Assembly: GCA_020050375.1 (NCBI GenBank)
Contig: JAGVKR010000588.1
Span: 1-6,589 of the forward strand
Length of the DNA: 6,589 bases
Direction: 5' to 3'
Origin: Planctomycetales bacterium
GTDB lineage: Bacteria > Planctomycetota > Planctomycetia > Planctomycetales > Planctomycetaceae
This document shows, piece after piece, positions 1 to 5,195 of the stretch. A program made the translations under genes and the position numbers. Within the stretch, counting starts at the first letter, position 1; every line of letters begins with the position of its first letter. The notes under the pieces were generated by a model. The model worked only from the letters and a program-made list of their open reading frames with translations, was not told where the DNA came from and searched no databases.

Positions 1-135
1 CAGCACGCTGGGAGTGATCAGCTCCCCTTCGCGGTTGGGGACAGTCTGCGGCGTTCCTTCGCGCGTCAGCCGCGCTGTGCACGAGAACGTGGTTCCCAGG
101 TCGATTCCAATCAGGCCGGAGAAATCAGTGGGCAT
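1..135 (-). CDS. Hsp70 (DnaK-family) chaperone, N-terminal fragment
   Basis: ATP-dependent Hsp70 chaperone of which only the first 45 residues are present; the gene continues past the left edge. Residues 9-17 read IGIDLGTTFS-like (IDLGTT at 11-16), the phosphate-1 loop that opens the Hsp70/actin-fold ATPase, and residues 38-45 (ELITPSVL) match the segment that follows it in DnaK. The ATG at 135 puts this motif about ten residues from the N-terminus, as is normal for the family, so the start is well supported although no clear Shine-Dalgarno precedes it. It lies 31 bases downstream of the J-like membrane protein on the same strand, so the two are very probably co-transcribed. The pairing with an atypical J partner, rather than with grpE or a canonical dnaJ, suggests a specialised Hsp70 paralogue and not the housekeeping DnaK, but the visible fragment cannot decide this. 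Confidence 0.92.
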   Translation of the reverse strand, partial: MPTDFSGLIGIDLGTTFSCTARLTREGTPQTVPNREGELITPSVL

Positions 136-166
136 GCGACATCGCGTGGGGAAATGACGGCGAAAC

Positions 167-1420
167 TCAACGGGGGGGATCGGGGAGCATCTCTCGCAGT
201 TGCGGGTAGACGCGTTTCAGCGCCACAACTTCCTGATCCAACTGACGCTGGTAGCGTCGGTCGTTTCCGAACGCCGACCGCGCGTATTTCACCAGCTCGA
301 CCACACGCTCGACGCCAAACGATCGTGGATTATTCGCCAGTCGCTGGGCGGGGCTGCGCTTCAAACGCAGGTCGCGCAATTCGCGCAACACGTCGGCGGG
401 ACTCAAGTGCAACCCTTGCTCGCCGGCTGTCTTTTTCGTTGTCGGCGAATGGCGCGTGTCGGGTCGCTGCCGAGCGGGCTCTGGTTGAGACGACGGCGGC
501 GGAGGGGCCGCGTGCGGACGATCCACCGGTGCAGTGTCGAAGGGGCCCTTGTTGGGATCCTCAACGGCCTTCAGCCCGGCTTCGATTCGTTCGAGCGCGC
601 GTTCGAGGGAGGCGGGGGAATCGGAGCGGCCGGAACCGATCTCCCGAGTCGCGGCGGCGGCAGCGGGCCTGGTGTCGGAATTCGGGGCGCTGGCCACGGC
701 GTCTTCAGGGGAAGCGACCAACGGCGGATTGCGTTTCGCCTTTCCTGTTCCACGATTCGGCAGCGGCGTATCGGCTCGCGCCGTTTGGCCCGCTGCTGCC
801 GGTGATGACCGGGCCACTGGTGCGCTGTCGCTCGACGTTTTCGTGGCAGGTTTTGTTTGACCTGAGATCGACGGCGCGAGCAGCCGGAACCCCCAGCCAA
901 TCATCACGATGACGCAGAGCACGACCAGCAGCAGTGTCCAACGTTGCCACCGGATGGCACTGCGTGCTGCAACCACCCCCGCCGGCTCGATTCGCGACGA
1001 CTCGTGTGTGGGAGCCGCATACGTCGACGCGACGGAGATCGGCGGCATTCCGTATTGCCGACGGAGGTCTTCATCGTACGACTGCTTGCGCTGGGGATCG
1101 AGCAAAAACGCCGTCGCGGCGGCGAGCTCCTCCATCCGCGTTTGCGTCCGCGCCGCGTACGGCCCGACCTGATACTTCCGCACTTCGCGCATCAGCTCGC
1201 GAACTTTGGTCGAGATCACGTCGGGATTCGGCTCGAACGGCGCCAGCCCGAGAAGTCCGTACAGATCCTGCTCCGCGACGGGCGCAGGTGGGCTAACTTC
1301 TTTCGGTTGATCGGACGGGACGACGGAATGATTCACCGACCGGGTTCGCCTGCTGTAGAAGAACCGCATTTGCCCGGACGCTCGTTCATCCACGAACGGG
1401 CTGGCGCGCTTGTTGGCCAT
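167..1420 (-). CDS. Single-pass membrane protein with degenerate J-like domain
   Basis: A 417-residue protein of unproven function, probably an Hsp70 partner. Residues 52-120 resemble a J domain: DLYGLLGL at 52-59 matches the YxxLG opening, a basic helix follows at 68-83, and residues 107-120 (LLDPQRKQSYDEDL) match the closing LxDPxKRxxYD. The HPD loop that stimulates Hsp70 ATPase is absent; the turn reads QVGPY (84-88). One transmembrane helix lies at about 161-182 after Arg-rich residues, which predicts the J-like domain in the cytoplasm and the rest outside. Residues 185-335 are low-complexity Ala/Pro/Ser-rich sequence, probably disordered. A helical, charged segment closes the protein (about 338-410). 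The ATG at 1420 is preceded by GAGG only three bases away; Met18 (1369) is an alternative that leaves the domain intact. The gene is directly upstream of an Hsp70 gene. The J-like assignment comes from pattern reading and was not tested by a profile search. Confidence 0.85.
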   Translation of the reverse strand: MANKRASPFVDERASGQMRFFYSRRTRSVNHSVVPSDQPKEVSPPAPVAEQDLYGLLGLAPFEPNPDVISTKVRELMREVRKYQVGPYAARTQTRMEELAAATAFLLDPQRKQSYDEDLRRQYGMPPISVASTYAAPTHESSRIEPAGVVAARSAIRWQRWTLLLVVLCVIVMIGWGFRLLAPSISGQTKPATKTSSDSAPVARSSPAAAGQTARADTPLPNRGTGKAKRNPPLVASPEDAVASAPNSDTRPAAAAATREIGSGRSDSPASLERALERIEAGLKAVEDPNKGPFDTAPVDRPHAAPPPPSSQPEPARQRPDTRHSPTTKKTAGEQGLHLSPADVLRELRDLRLKRSPAQRLANNPRSFGVERVVELVKYARSAFGNDRRYQRQLDQEVVALKRVYPQLREMLPDPPR

Positions 1421-1435
1421 GAGCCTCTATGATCC

Positions 1436-1463
1436 ACGATAGCAAAACTTCACTGCCGTTCAA
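1436..1463 (-). promoter_or_regulatory. Candidate promoter for the J-like/Hsp70 unit
   Basis: On the minus strand, TTGAAC (1463-1458) is followed after 16 bases by TATCGT (1441-1436). A TG one base before the -10 box gives an extended -10 arrangement. Each hexamer matches the sigma-70 consensus at four of six positions. Transcription would start near 1429, leaving a leader of only about 10 bases before the ATG at 1420, which makes the call tentative. Confidence 0.3.
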
Positions 1464-1500
1464 TTCCGACCCGTCCGACACGCCGTTCCAAAAACGCAGA

Positions 1501-1529
1501 TTGACCGATACAACGAGCCCTCATAGAAT
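1501..1529 (+). promoter_or_regulatory. Sigma-70-type promoter for the hydrolase-like gene
   Basis: TTGACC (1501-1506) and TAGAAT (1524-1529) are separated by exactly 17 bases, and each matches the consensus at five of six positions. Transcription would begin near 1536, giving a leader of about 65 bases before the ATG at 1602. This is the best promoter in the window. It also argues against the in-frame ATG at 1542, which would lie almost at the transcript's 5' end. Confidence 0.62.
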
Positions 1530-1566
1530 GAAGATGGTTCTATGGTTACGTCGCTGTCACGTCTTC

Positions 1567-1585
1567 CGCCGTCATTCGAACGGCG
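1567..1585 (+). other. Leader hairpin upstream of the hydrolase-like gene
   Basis: CGCCGT (1567-1572) pairs with ACGGCG (1580-1585) across a 7-base loop. The hairpin ends six bases before the Shine-Dalgarno at 1592-1597, so it could affect translation initiation or mRNA stability. Its 3' arm overlaps the right arm of the longer inverted repeat (1479-1488 / 1578-1587), so the two pairings would compete. Confidence 0.35.
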
Positions 1586-1591
1586 TGATCC

Positions 1592-1597
1592 GGAGAG
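1592..1597 (+). promoter_or_regulatory. Ribosome binding site that fixes the start at 1602
   Basis: GGAGAG lies four bases before the ATG at 1602. No comparable purine run precedes the in-frame ATG at 1542. A signal peptide follows directly from 1602, so this site decides the start. Confidence 0.65.
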
Positions 1598-1601
1598 AAC
1601 A

Positions 1602-2636
1602 ATGCAAGGTGTTTCGGCCCGGCGCTGCTCGCGGATCCACAGTCTGGCGCTGTTGCTCCTGACGGTCGCAGGAGTTGCGCTACTTGTCCCAGCCGGACTG
1701 GCCGCTCCGACGCCGAAAGCCGGACAGCCCGCCCAGGGACCGAAGGAAGAACCGGCTCTGGCAAAAACCTTGACGACTCGAGACGGCGGCACGATCCACA
1801 TCACCTACTACAAATCACTTCAGGGCAAAGAGTCGCCAGTCGTCGTGCTGCTGCACCAGAAAGACGGGAATCGCTTTGTCTGGCAGGCCAAGACCGAGGG
1901 CTTCGCCGAAACGCTGCAGAAAGAAGGCTACGCCGTCATCACCGTCGATTTGCGCTTCCACGGTGAAAGCAAAGCTGCGGGCGCCACGGTTGCCGGCAAC
2001 GCCAATCAGGGGGATGGCAGCAAGAAGGGGGGCAAGAAAGTTTCCGGCACTCCCGAATTGAAGCTCGGCGATTACAAGGCGATGATCGATTTTGACATGG
2101 AGGCCGTCAAGAAGTTCATCTACGACGAACATCAGGCCGAAAATCTGAACATGAATAAGATGGGGATCGTCGGACCGGAAATGGGAGCCACGATCGCGAC
2201 ACTGTTCGCGGCCAATGACTGGCTCAAAGAGCCGCACGAAGATGGCCAGGCCGGTTTCAAGACCCCACGCGGGCAGGACGTGCGGGCCCTGGTGTTGATC
2301 TCGCCGCAATCCAGCTTCCACGGGCTGGCGATCGCTCCGGCCATCAACGTCCTGCGCGATCCACGATTCAAGGTCGGGTTCCTGTTTGCCGTCGGCAAAA
2401 GCGACTCACAGGACAAGGGGCAGCAGACAAAGCGCCTCTACGATCAGGCCGCGGCTCAAGGAGGCAAGGAAGATCGCATTTTCCTTCGTGAGTACGCCGG
2501 CAAGCTCAGGGGAACCGATCTGATCGGCAAACGCCTGGGCCTCGAGAAGCACATGCTGACGTTCTTCAACGAAACCCTGGTGAAAATCGACGCCCCGTGG
2601 CGCGACCGCCAGAGCAAGCTCGACAAGAAGAAATGA
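1602..2636 (+). CDS. Secreted alpha/beta-hydrolase-fold protein, probably non-canonical
   Basis: A 344-residue exported protein. Residues 1-35 form a Sec-type signal peptide: an Arg-rich start, a hydrophobic stretch at 14-31, and a probable cleavage at GLAA. The mature part reads as an alpha/beta hydrolase: VVVLLHQKDGN (80-90) is the strand and oxyanion-loop region, and YAVITVDLRFHGES (110-123) is the next strand and loop typical of the fold. The elbow that normally reads GxSxG is GPEMG (191-195), with Glu193 where Ser is expected. VGKSD (264-268) offers a plausible acid at Asp268. In the C-terminal loop that usually carries the catalytic His, the sequence is KLRGTDLIG (301-309), with Arg303 apparently in that place. 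A Gly/Lys-rich insert covers 131-148. Ordinary serine-esterase activity is therefore doubtful, and a binding or altered catalytic role is more likely. It is transcribed alone from the promoter at 1501. Confidence 0.85.
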   Translation: MQGVSARRCSRIHSLALLLLTVAGVALLVPAGLAAPTPKAGQPAQGPKEEPALAKTLTTRDGGTIHITYYKSLQGKESPVVVLLHQKDGNRFVWQAKTEGFAETLQKEGYAVITVDLRFHGESKAAGATVAGNANQGDGSKKGGKKVSGTPELKLGDYKAMIDFDMEAVKKFIYDEHQAENLNMNKMGIVGPEMGATIATLFAANDWLKEPHEDGQAGFKTPRGQDVRALVLISPQSSFHGLAIAPAINVLRDPRFKVGFLFAVGKSDSQDKGQQTKRLYDQAAAQGGKEDRIFLREYAGKLRGTDLIGKRLGLEKHMLTFFNETLVKIDAPWRDRQSKLDKKK

Positions 2637-2704
2637 CCAGTCTGGCAGGCCGGGCGGCGTCAACCCGCGGCGCCGATTGTGGGCCTCGCTGAGACGGCGC
2701 ACAG

Positions 2705-2721
2705 GACTCCGATCCGGAGTC
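2705..2721 (-). terminator. Hairpin just past the phosphoesterase stop codon
   Basis: GACTCCG (2705-2711) and CGGAGTC (2715-2721) form a perfect 7-bp stem with a 3-base loop, beginning four bases beyond the minus-strand stop codon. It lies in the convergent gap with the hydrolase-like gene. There is no T-run on either side, so it may act as an mRNA 3'-end stabiliser or a weak bidirectional terminator and not as a classical intrinsic terminator. Confidence 0.4.
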
Positions 2722-2724
2722 GAT

Positions 2725-3903
2725 TCAACGCTTCGTGTCGCCGGCTCTCAGCACGAGCCGCGTCAACTCCGGCGGACAGTTCCACCGCAAAGGGTGGTGG
2801 CCGGAGATCCCCCGGCTCACATACAGCAGCGTCGGCGGCTCGAAGAAGGCCCCCGCCGCGAACCGACCGCCGGAGGCGCTCGGGACGTACACCGGCCCAA
2901 AGCCCGGCAGTCGAATCTGTCCACCGTGATTGTGACCGGCCAGCATCAGGTCGATTCGCTCGCGCTGCGCCCAACGCAGATTGTCGGGCGTATGACTGAG
3001 CAATAGTCGGAAGGCCTCCGGCGGAACCGTCGACAAGTCCGGTTGTCCCCCCATCCACGGGAACTCGCTGCCGCATACGGCCAATGTCTCGCCGCGATAA
3101 GAAATCTGCTCGCATCGGCCGGCGATGTCGCGCCAACCGAGCGATTCCATCCGCTGGCGGACCTCGGCCGTGTTCGTGAGATACCAATCGTGATTCCCGA
3201 GAACAAACCAGCAACCTAGCGGCGCCTTCAGCCGCCCGAGCGTCTCGGGCAGCCAGTCGATCCGCTCCTCGCGGTCGAGGAGGTCGCCGGTGAACACGAC
3301 CAGATCCGACGGCATCGTGTTCGCGATCTCCACCACCTGTTCGAAGTACGGCCGGTCGATTGTCCCGATCAGATGCAGATCGCTCACGTGCAGAATCGAA
3401 AGTCCGTCCCAGGCCGCCGGCAGCCGCGGAAGTCGATACTCCTTGTCCGAGACGTCGATCTGAAAACATTCGTTCGCGGGAAGACGTGTCATCAACTGAT
3501 ACGGTCCCGGACCGACGGGACGAAATCCCAAACGCCGGGAGATGTCGATGCGCTGTGAGTGATTCGAAATCTGGCAGTGCGGCGGCCGCATTTGCCAGCG
3601 GCAGATCGCGGCAGCCGGCAAGGCCAATGCGACCGTCCCGCAAACCGCCAGATACGTCAGCACCGGTGTCGGCAGAAGGTGCCACGAGCCGCCGTACACG
3701 AGGCGCGGCTCCGAGAACCCGAACCGCCACACGAAATAGACCGGCAAGGCGACAATCAGAGCATCGTGAAGCTGCCGCAAATGGTGCAACAACGGTCGCG
3801 GCCACGGGCGGGCATGCAATCGATTGAGGATTGCAATGAACAGCGCCGCATGTCCGGCCGTCAGCGCCAGAATGATGAACAGATTCAACCAGTCGACTTC
3901 CAT
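2725..3903 (-). CDS. Membrane-anchored calcineurin-like metallophosphoesterase
   Basis: A 392-residue dinuclear-metal phosphoesterase of the YkuE/YaeI-like group. The N-terminal 100 residues are hydrophobic, with likely membrane helices near 5-27, 44-60 and 81-100. The catalytic domain (about 165-390) has the full motif set: SDLH (174-177), GDLLD (206-210), GNHD (236-239), SH (303-304) and GHNHGGQ (323-329), so all the metal-binding Asp, Asn and His residues are present. Relatives hydrolyse phosphodiester or pyrophosphate bonds, some of them in lipid A precursors; the substrate here cannot be read from sequence. The ATG at 3903 is chosen over the TTG six bases upstream. An AAGAG lies about six bases before it, a weak ribosome site. 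The gene follows the ThuA-like gene by 53 bases on the same strand and was probably transcribed with it. Family assignment is firm; the biological role is not. Confidence 0.93.
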   Translation of the reverse strand: MEVDWLNLFIILALTAGHAALFIAILNRLHARPWPRPLLHHLRQLHDALIVALPVYFVWRFGFSEPRLVYGGSWHLLPTPVLTYLAVCGTVALALPAAAICRWQMRPPHCQISNHSQRIDISRRLGFRPVGPGPYQLMTRLPANECFQIDVSDKEYRLPRLPAAWDGLSILHVSDLHLIGTIDRPYFEQVVEIANTMPSDLVVFTGDLLDREERIDWLPETLGRLKAPLGCWFVLGNHDWYLTNTAEVRQRMESLGWRDIAGRCEQISYRGETLAVCGSEFPWMGGQPDLSTVPPEAFRLLLSHTPDNLRWAQRERIDLMLAGHNHGGQIRLPGFGPVYVPSASGGRFAAGAFFEPPTLLYVSRGISGHHPLRWNCPPELTRLVLRAGDTKR

Positions 3904-3931
3904 GTGCAACTCTTAGCGAATCCCCCGGGCT

Positions 3932-3941
3932 CCTTGCAAGG
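3932..3941. repeat. 10-bp perfect palindrome between two operon genes
   Basis: CCTTGCAAGG is its own reverse complement and lies in the 53-base gap between the ThuA-like and phosphoesterase genes, 28 bases before the latter's start. It could be a protein-binding site. No neighbouring promoter was recognised, so the meaning is unclear. Confidence 0.25.
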
Positions 3942-3956
3942 TGCGAATGCCCGTTC

Positions 3957-4994
3957 CTACGGCAGCGCGAGCTCCGACGGCTTCACACCTCTCTTGAACC
4001 CGTCGAACTTGAACGGCAACGGTTGGTACTTGCCGACCAGCTCCACGTTCGCTTCCGCCGTTATGCGATCTTCCATTCGCAGGCCCCAATAACAGGCGTT
4101 GACCAGCATCCGGCGGACGCCGACGCTCAACAAATCCTGAGAGGCTCCTATCGTGGTCGTGAAGACGCGGGCTTCCTTGCCGGAAGCGCCCTTGAACGAC
4201 TTTGTCCAGGCGATCGGCATCATCGGGTCGTTCTTCGGACCGTCCAGCGGTTTGTCGTCGAATTTCATTCCTTCGAGAACCTGCCCGAGAACGAGGGGCT
4301 GGCTGTCGCCCGTCAGCGGCAGGCGAACTCCATAAACGTCGGTCGGTCCCCAGATTTCGCCCGGCTTGATGCCCCGCAAAATGGGATGACTCTCTTTCCC
4401 CGGAGCCGTAATTCCCCGCGTGCTTTGCGACCCGTGCTTGCCGTGGTGGTTGACCCAGGTCTCCCCGAGCACCTGTCGGCCCCAACCTCCTTCCCACTCG
4501 GCGTCTTTGCTGGTCCAGGTGTACCGGGTGAACTTCGACTCGGGTTTCAGGTTGAAGGCGTGGGTCGCCGTTCGCATACCGATGATGGGCTTGCCCGAAT
4601 TGGTGTAGTCGATCACGAGCTGCATCTGGTCATCGGGCAGATCGCGGAAGCGGGTGAACATCACGAGGAGGTCAGCCGACTTCAGCGCTTCGAGGCCCGG
4701 GATATTGTCGTTCTGCTTGGGGTTGATCGTCCCATCGGTTTTGTCGATCGCAAACAGGACGGTGCATTTGAATCCATGTCGCTGCGACAGGATCTTCGCC
4801 AGTTGCGGCAGCGCTTCCTCAGAGCGGTACTCTTCGTCGCCGCTCACGAGCACGATGTGCTTTCCTCGACCGGGGCCTTCTTTCCCTTCATAGACGATCC
4901 ACGGGTCGGCCGCATTCACGAGTGAGCCTGTCAGGCCACAAGTTGCGACGAGCAGGGCGAAATTGCGAATCACACGGCGTCTCGAAAACGGCAC
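3957..4994 (-). CDS. Exported ThuA-like domain protein
   Basis: A 345-residue protein with a ThuA-like fold (class I glutamine-amidotransferase-like flavodoxin fold). ThuA proteins are linked to sugar use, and planctomycetes carry many exported paralogues of unknown substrate. The N-terminus SRRRVIR (4-10) followed by a mildly hydrophobic stretch ending VNA (26-28) resembles a twin-arginine signal, with cleavage probably before Ala29. HIVLVSGDEEYRSEE (46-60) is the first strand and loop. ADLLVMFTRFRDLPDDQ (107-123) and PIIGMRTATHAF (136-147) are the central strands. The last one falls at the nucleophile-elbow position of amidotransferases but has no Cys. The GTG at 4994 is chosen because AGAAAGG lies eight bases upstream and because a later GTG at 4973 would remove the Arg pair; a TTG at 5033 is also possible. 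The protein is probably not an active amidotransferase. It leads the operon with the phosphoesterase. Confidence 0.88.
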   Translation of the reverse strand: MPFSRRRVIRNFALLVATCGLTGSLVNAADPWIVYEGKEGPGRGKHIVLVSGDEEYRSEEALPQLAKILSQRHGFKCTVLFAIDKTDGTINPKQNDNIPGLEALKSADLLVMFTRFRDLPDDQMQLVIDYTNSGKPIIGMRTATHAFNLKPESKFTRYTWTSKDAEWEGGWGRQVLGETWVNHHGKHGSQSTRGITAPGKESHPILRGIKPGEIWGPTDVYGVRLPLTGDSQPLVLGQVLEGMKFDDKPLDGPKNDPMMPIAWTKSFKGASGKEARVFTTTIGASQDLLSVGVRRMLVNACYWGLRMEDRITAEANVELVGKYQPLPFKFDGFKRGVKPSELALP

Positions 4995-5002
4995 GGCGCG
5001 GG

Positions 5003-5009
5003 CCTTTCT
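5003..5009 (-). promoter_or_regulatory. Ribosome binding site supporting the GTG start at 4994
   Basis: Read on the minus strand, AGAAAGG lies eight bases before the GTG. It favours this start over the upstream TTG (5033) and the downstream GTG (4973), for which no similar site is seen. Confidence 0.45.
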
Positions 5010-5042
5010 GACAAGTCGAGGGAGCGGAGTCAAACCTGGGGT

Positions 5043-5071
5043 ATCTTACCGACGCCACGAATCGCCCGCAA
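5043..5071 (-). promoter_or_regulatory. Candidate promoter for the ThuA-like operon
   Basis: On the minus strand, TTGCGG (5071-5066) and TAAGAT (5048-5043) are separated by 17 bases, matching the consensus at three and four of six positions. Transcription would start near 5036, about 40 bases before the GTG at 4994. Spacing is ideal but the hexamers are weak. Confidence 0.33.
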
Positions 5072-5073
5072 AT

Positions 5074-5097
5074 CGGTCATAACCGTCAACCTTTGAC
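5074..5097. promoter_or_regulatory. Clustered dyads, possible operator between divergent genes
   Basis: GTCAA (5085-5089) and TTGAC (5093-5097) form a perfect dyad with a 3-base centre. Directly beside it, CGGT (5074-5077) and ACCG (5082-5085) form a second dyad with a 4-base centre. The cluster abuts the candidate leftward promoter and lies about 100 bases before the transporter gene, so a regulator bound here could control both. No regulator gene is in the window. Confidence 0.35.
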
Positions 5098-5180
5098 AGG
5101 ATTGTGCCGATAATAGCGGTTGAGAAGGGGCGGAGGACCTGCGCGCCGGCGTGCGGAGAGGCAATCGAGCGATCACGTCG

Positions 5181-5186
5181 GGGAGG
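5181..5186 (+). promoter_or_regulatory. Ribosome binding site that favours the GTG at 5196
   Basis: GGGAGG lies nine bases before the GTG at 5196. The upstream in-frame GTG at 5151 would add 15 charged residues before the signal peptide, which is less natural. Confidence 0.55.
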
Positions 5187-5195
5187 CGAAAGAGC

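Larger units (their letters stand above)
1479..1587. repeat. 10-bp inverted repeat flanking the rightward promoter
   Basis: CACGCCGTTC (1479-1488) recurs as its exact reverse complement GAACGGCGTG (1578-1587), with 89 bases between the arms. The arms lie on either side of the promoter at 1501-1529. This could be a pair of operator half-sites or a long-range RNA/DNA pairing. Chance remains possible in GC-rich sequence. Confidence 0.35.

Noticed and set aside
154..912. Long plus-strand open frame (252 codons) antisense to the J-like gene, plus others at 200-805 and 944-1432
   Set aside because: They lie opposite a gene with recognisable domains, have Arg/Pro/Ala-rich compositions typical of GC-rich shadow frames, and show no ribosome site or domain.
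1542..1601. N-terminal extension of the hydrolase-like gene from the ATG at 1542
   Set aside because: The 20 extra residues would precede a good signal peptide, the ATG lies at the predicted transcription start, and the ribosome site at 1592 points to 1602.
2640..2700. GC-rich inverted segments after the hydrolase-like stop codon as its own terminator
   Set aside because: Only 4-bp stems with mismatched interiors could be built, and no T-run follows.
2660..3805. Minus-strand open frame of 381 codons overlapping the phosphoesterase in another frame
   Set aside because: The overlapping frame carries all the phosphoesterase motifs; this one is Arg/Ala-rich with no motif and is a shadow of GC-rich codon use.
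4023..4925. Plus-strand open frame of 300 codons opposite the ThuA-like gene
   Set aside because: The minus strand encodes a clear ThuA-like protein with an export signal; the antisense frame shows no signature or start context.
4920..4960. Lipobox in the ThuA-like signal (VATC)
   Set aside because: The residue before Cys is Thr, not Gly, Ala or Ser, and a better signal-peptidase site (VNA) follows.
5093..5116. Plus-strand promoter made of TTGACA (5093) and GATAAT or TAATAG (5109/5111)
   Set aside because: The hexamers look good singly but the spacing is only 10 to 12 bases, far below the 16-18 needed.
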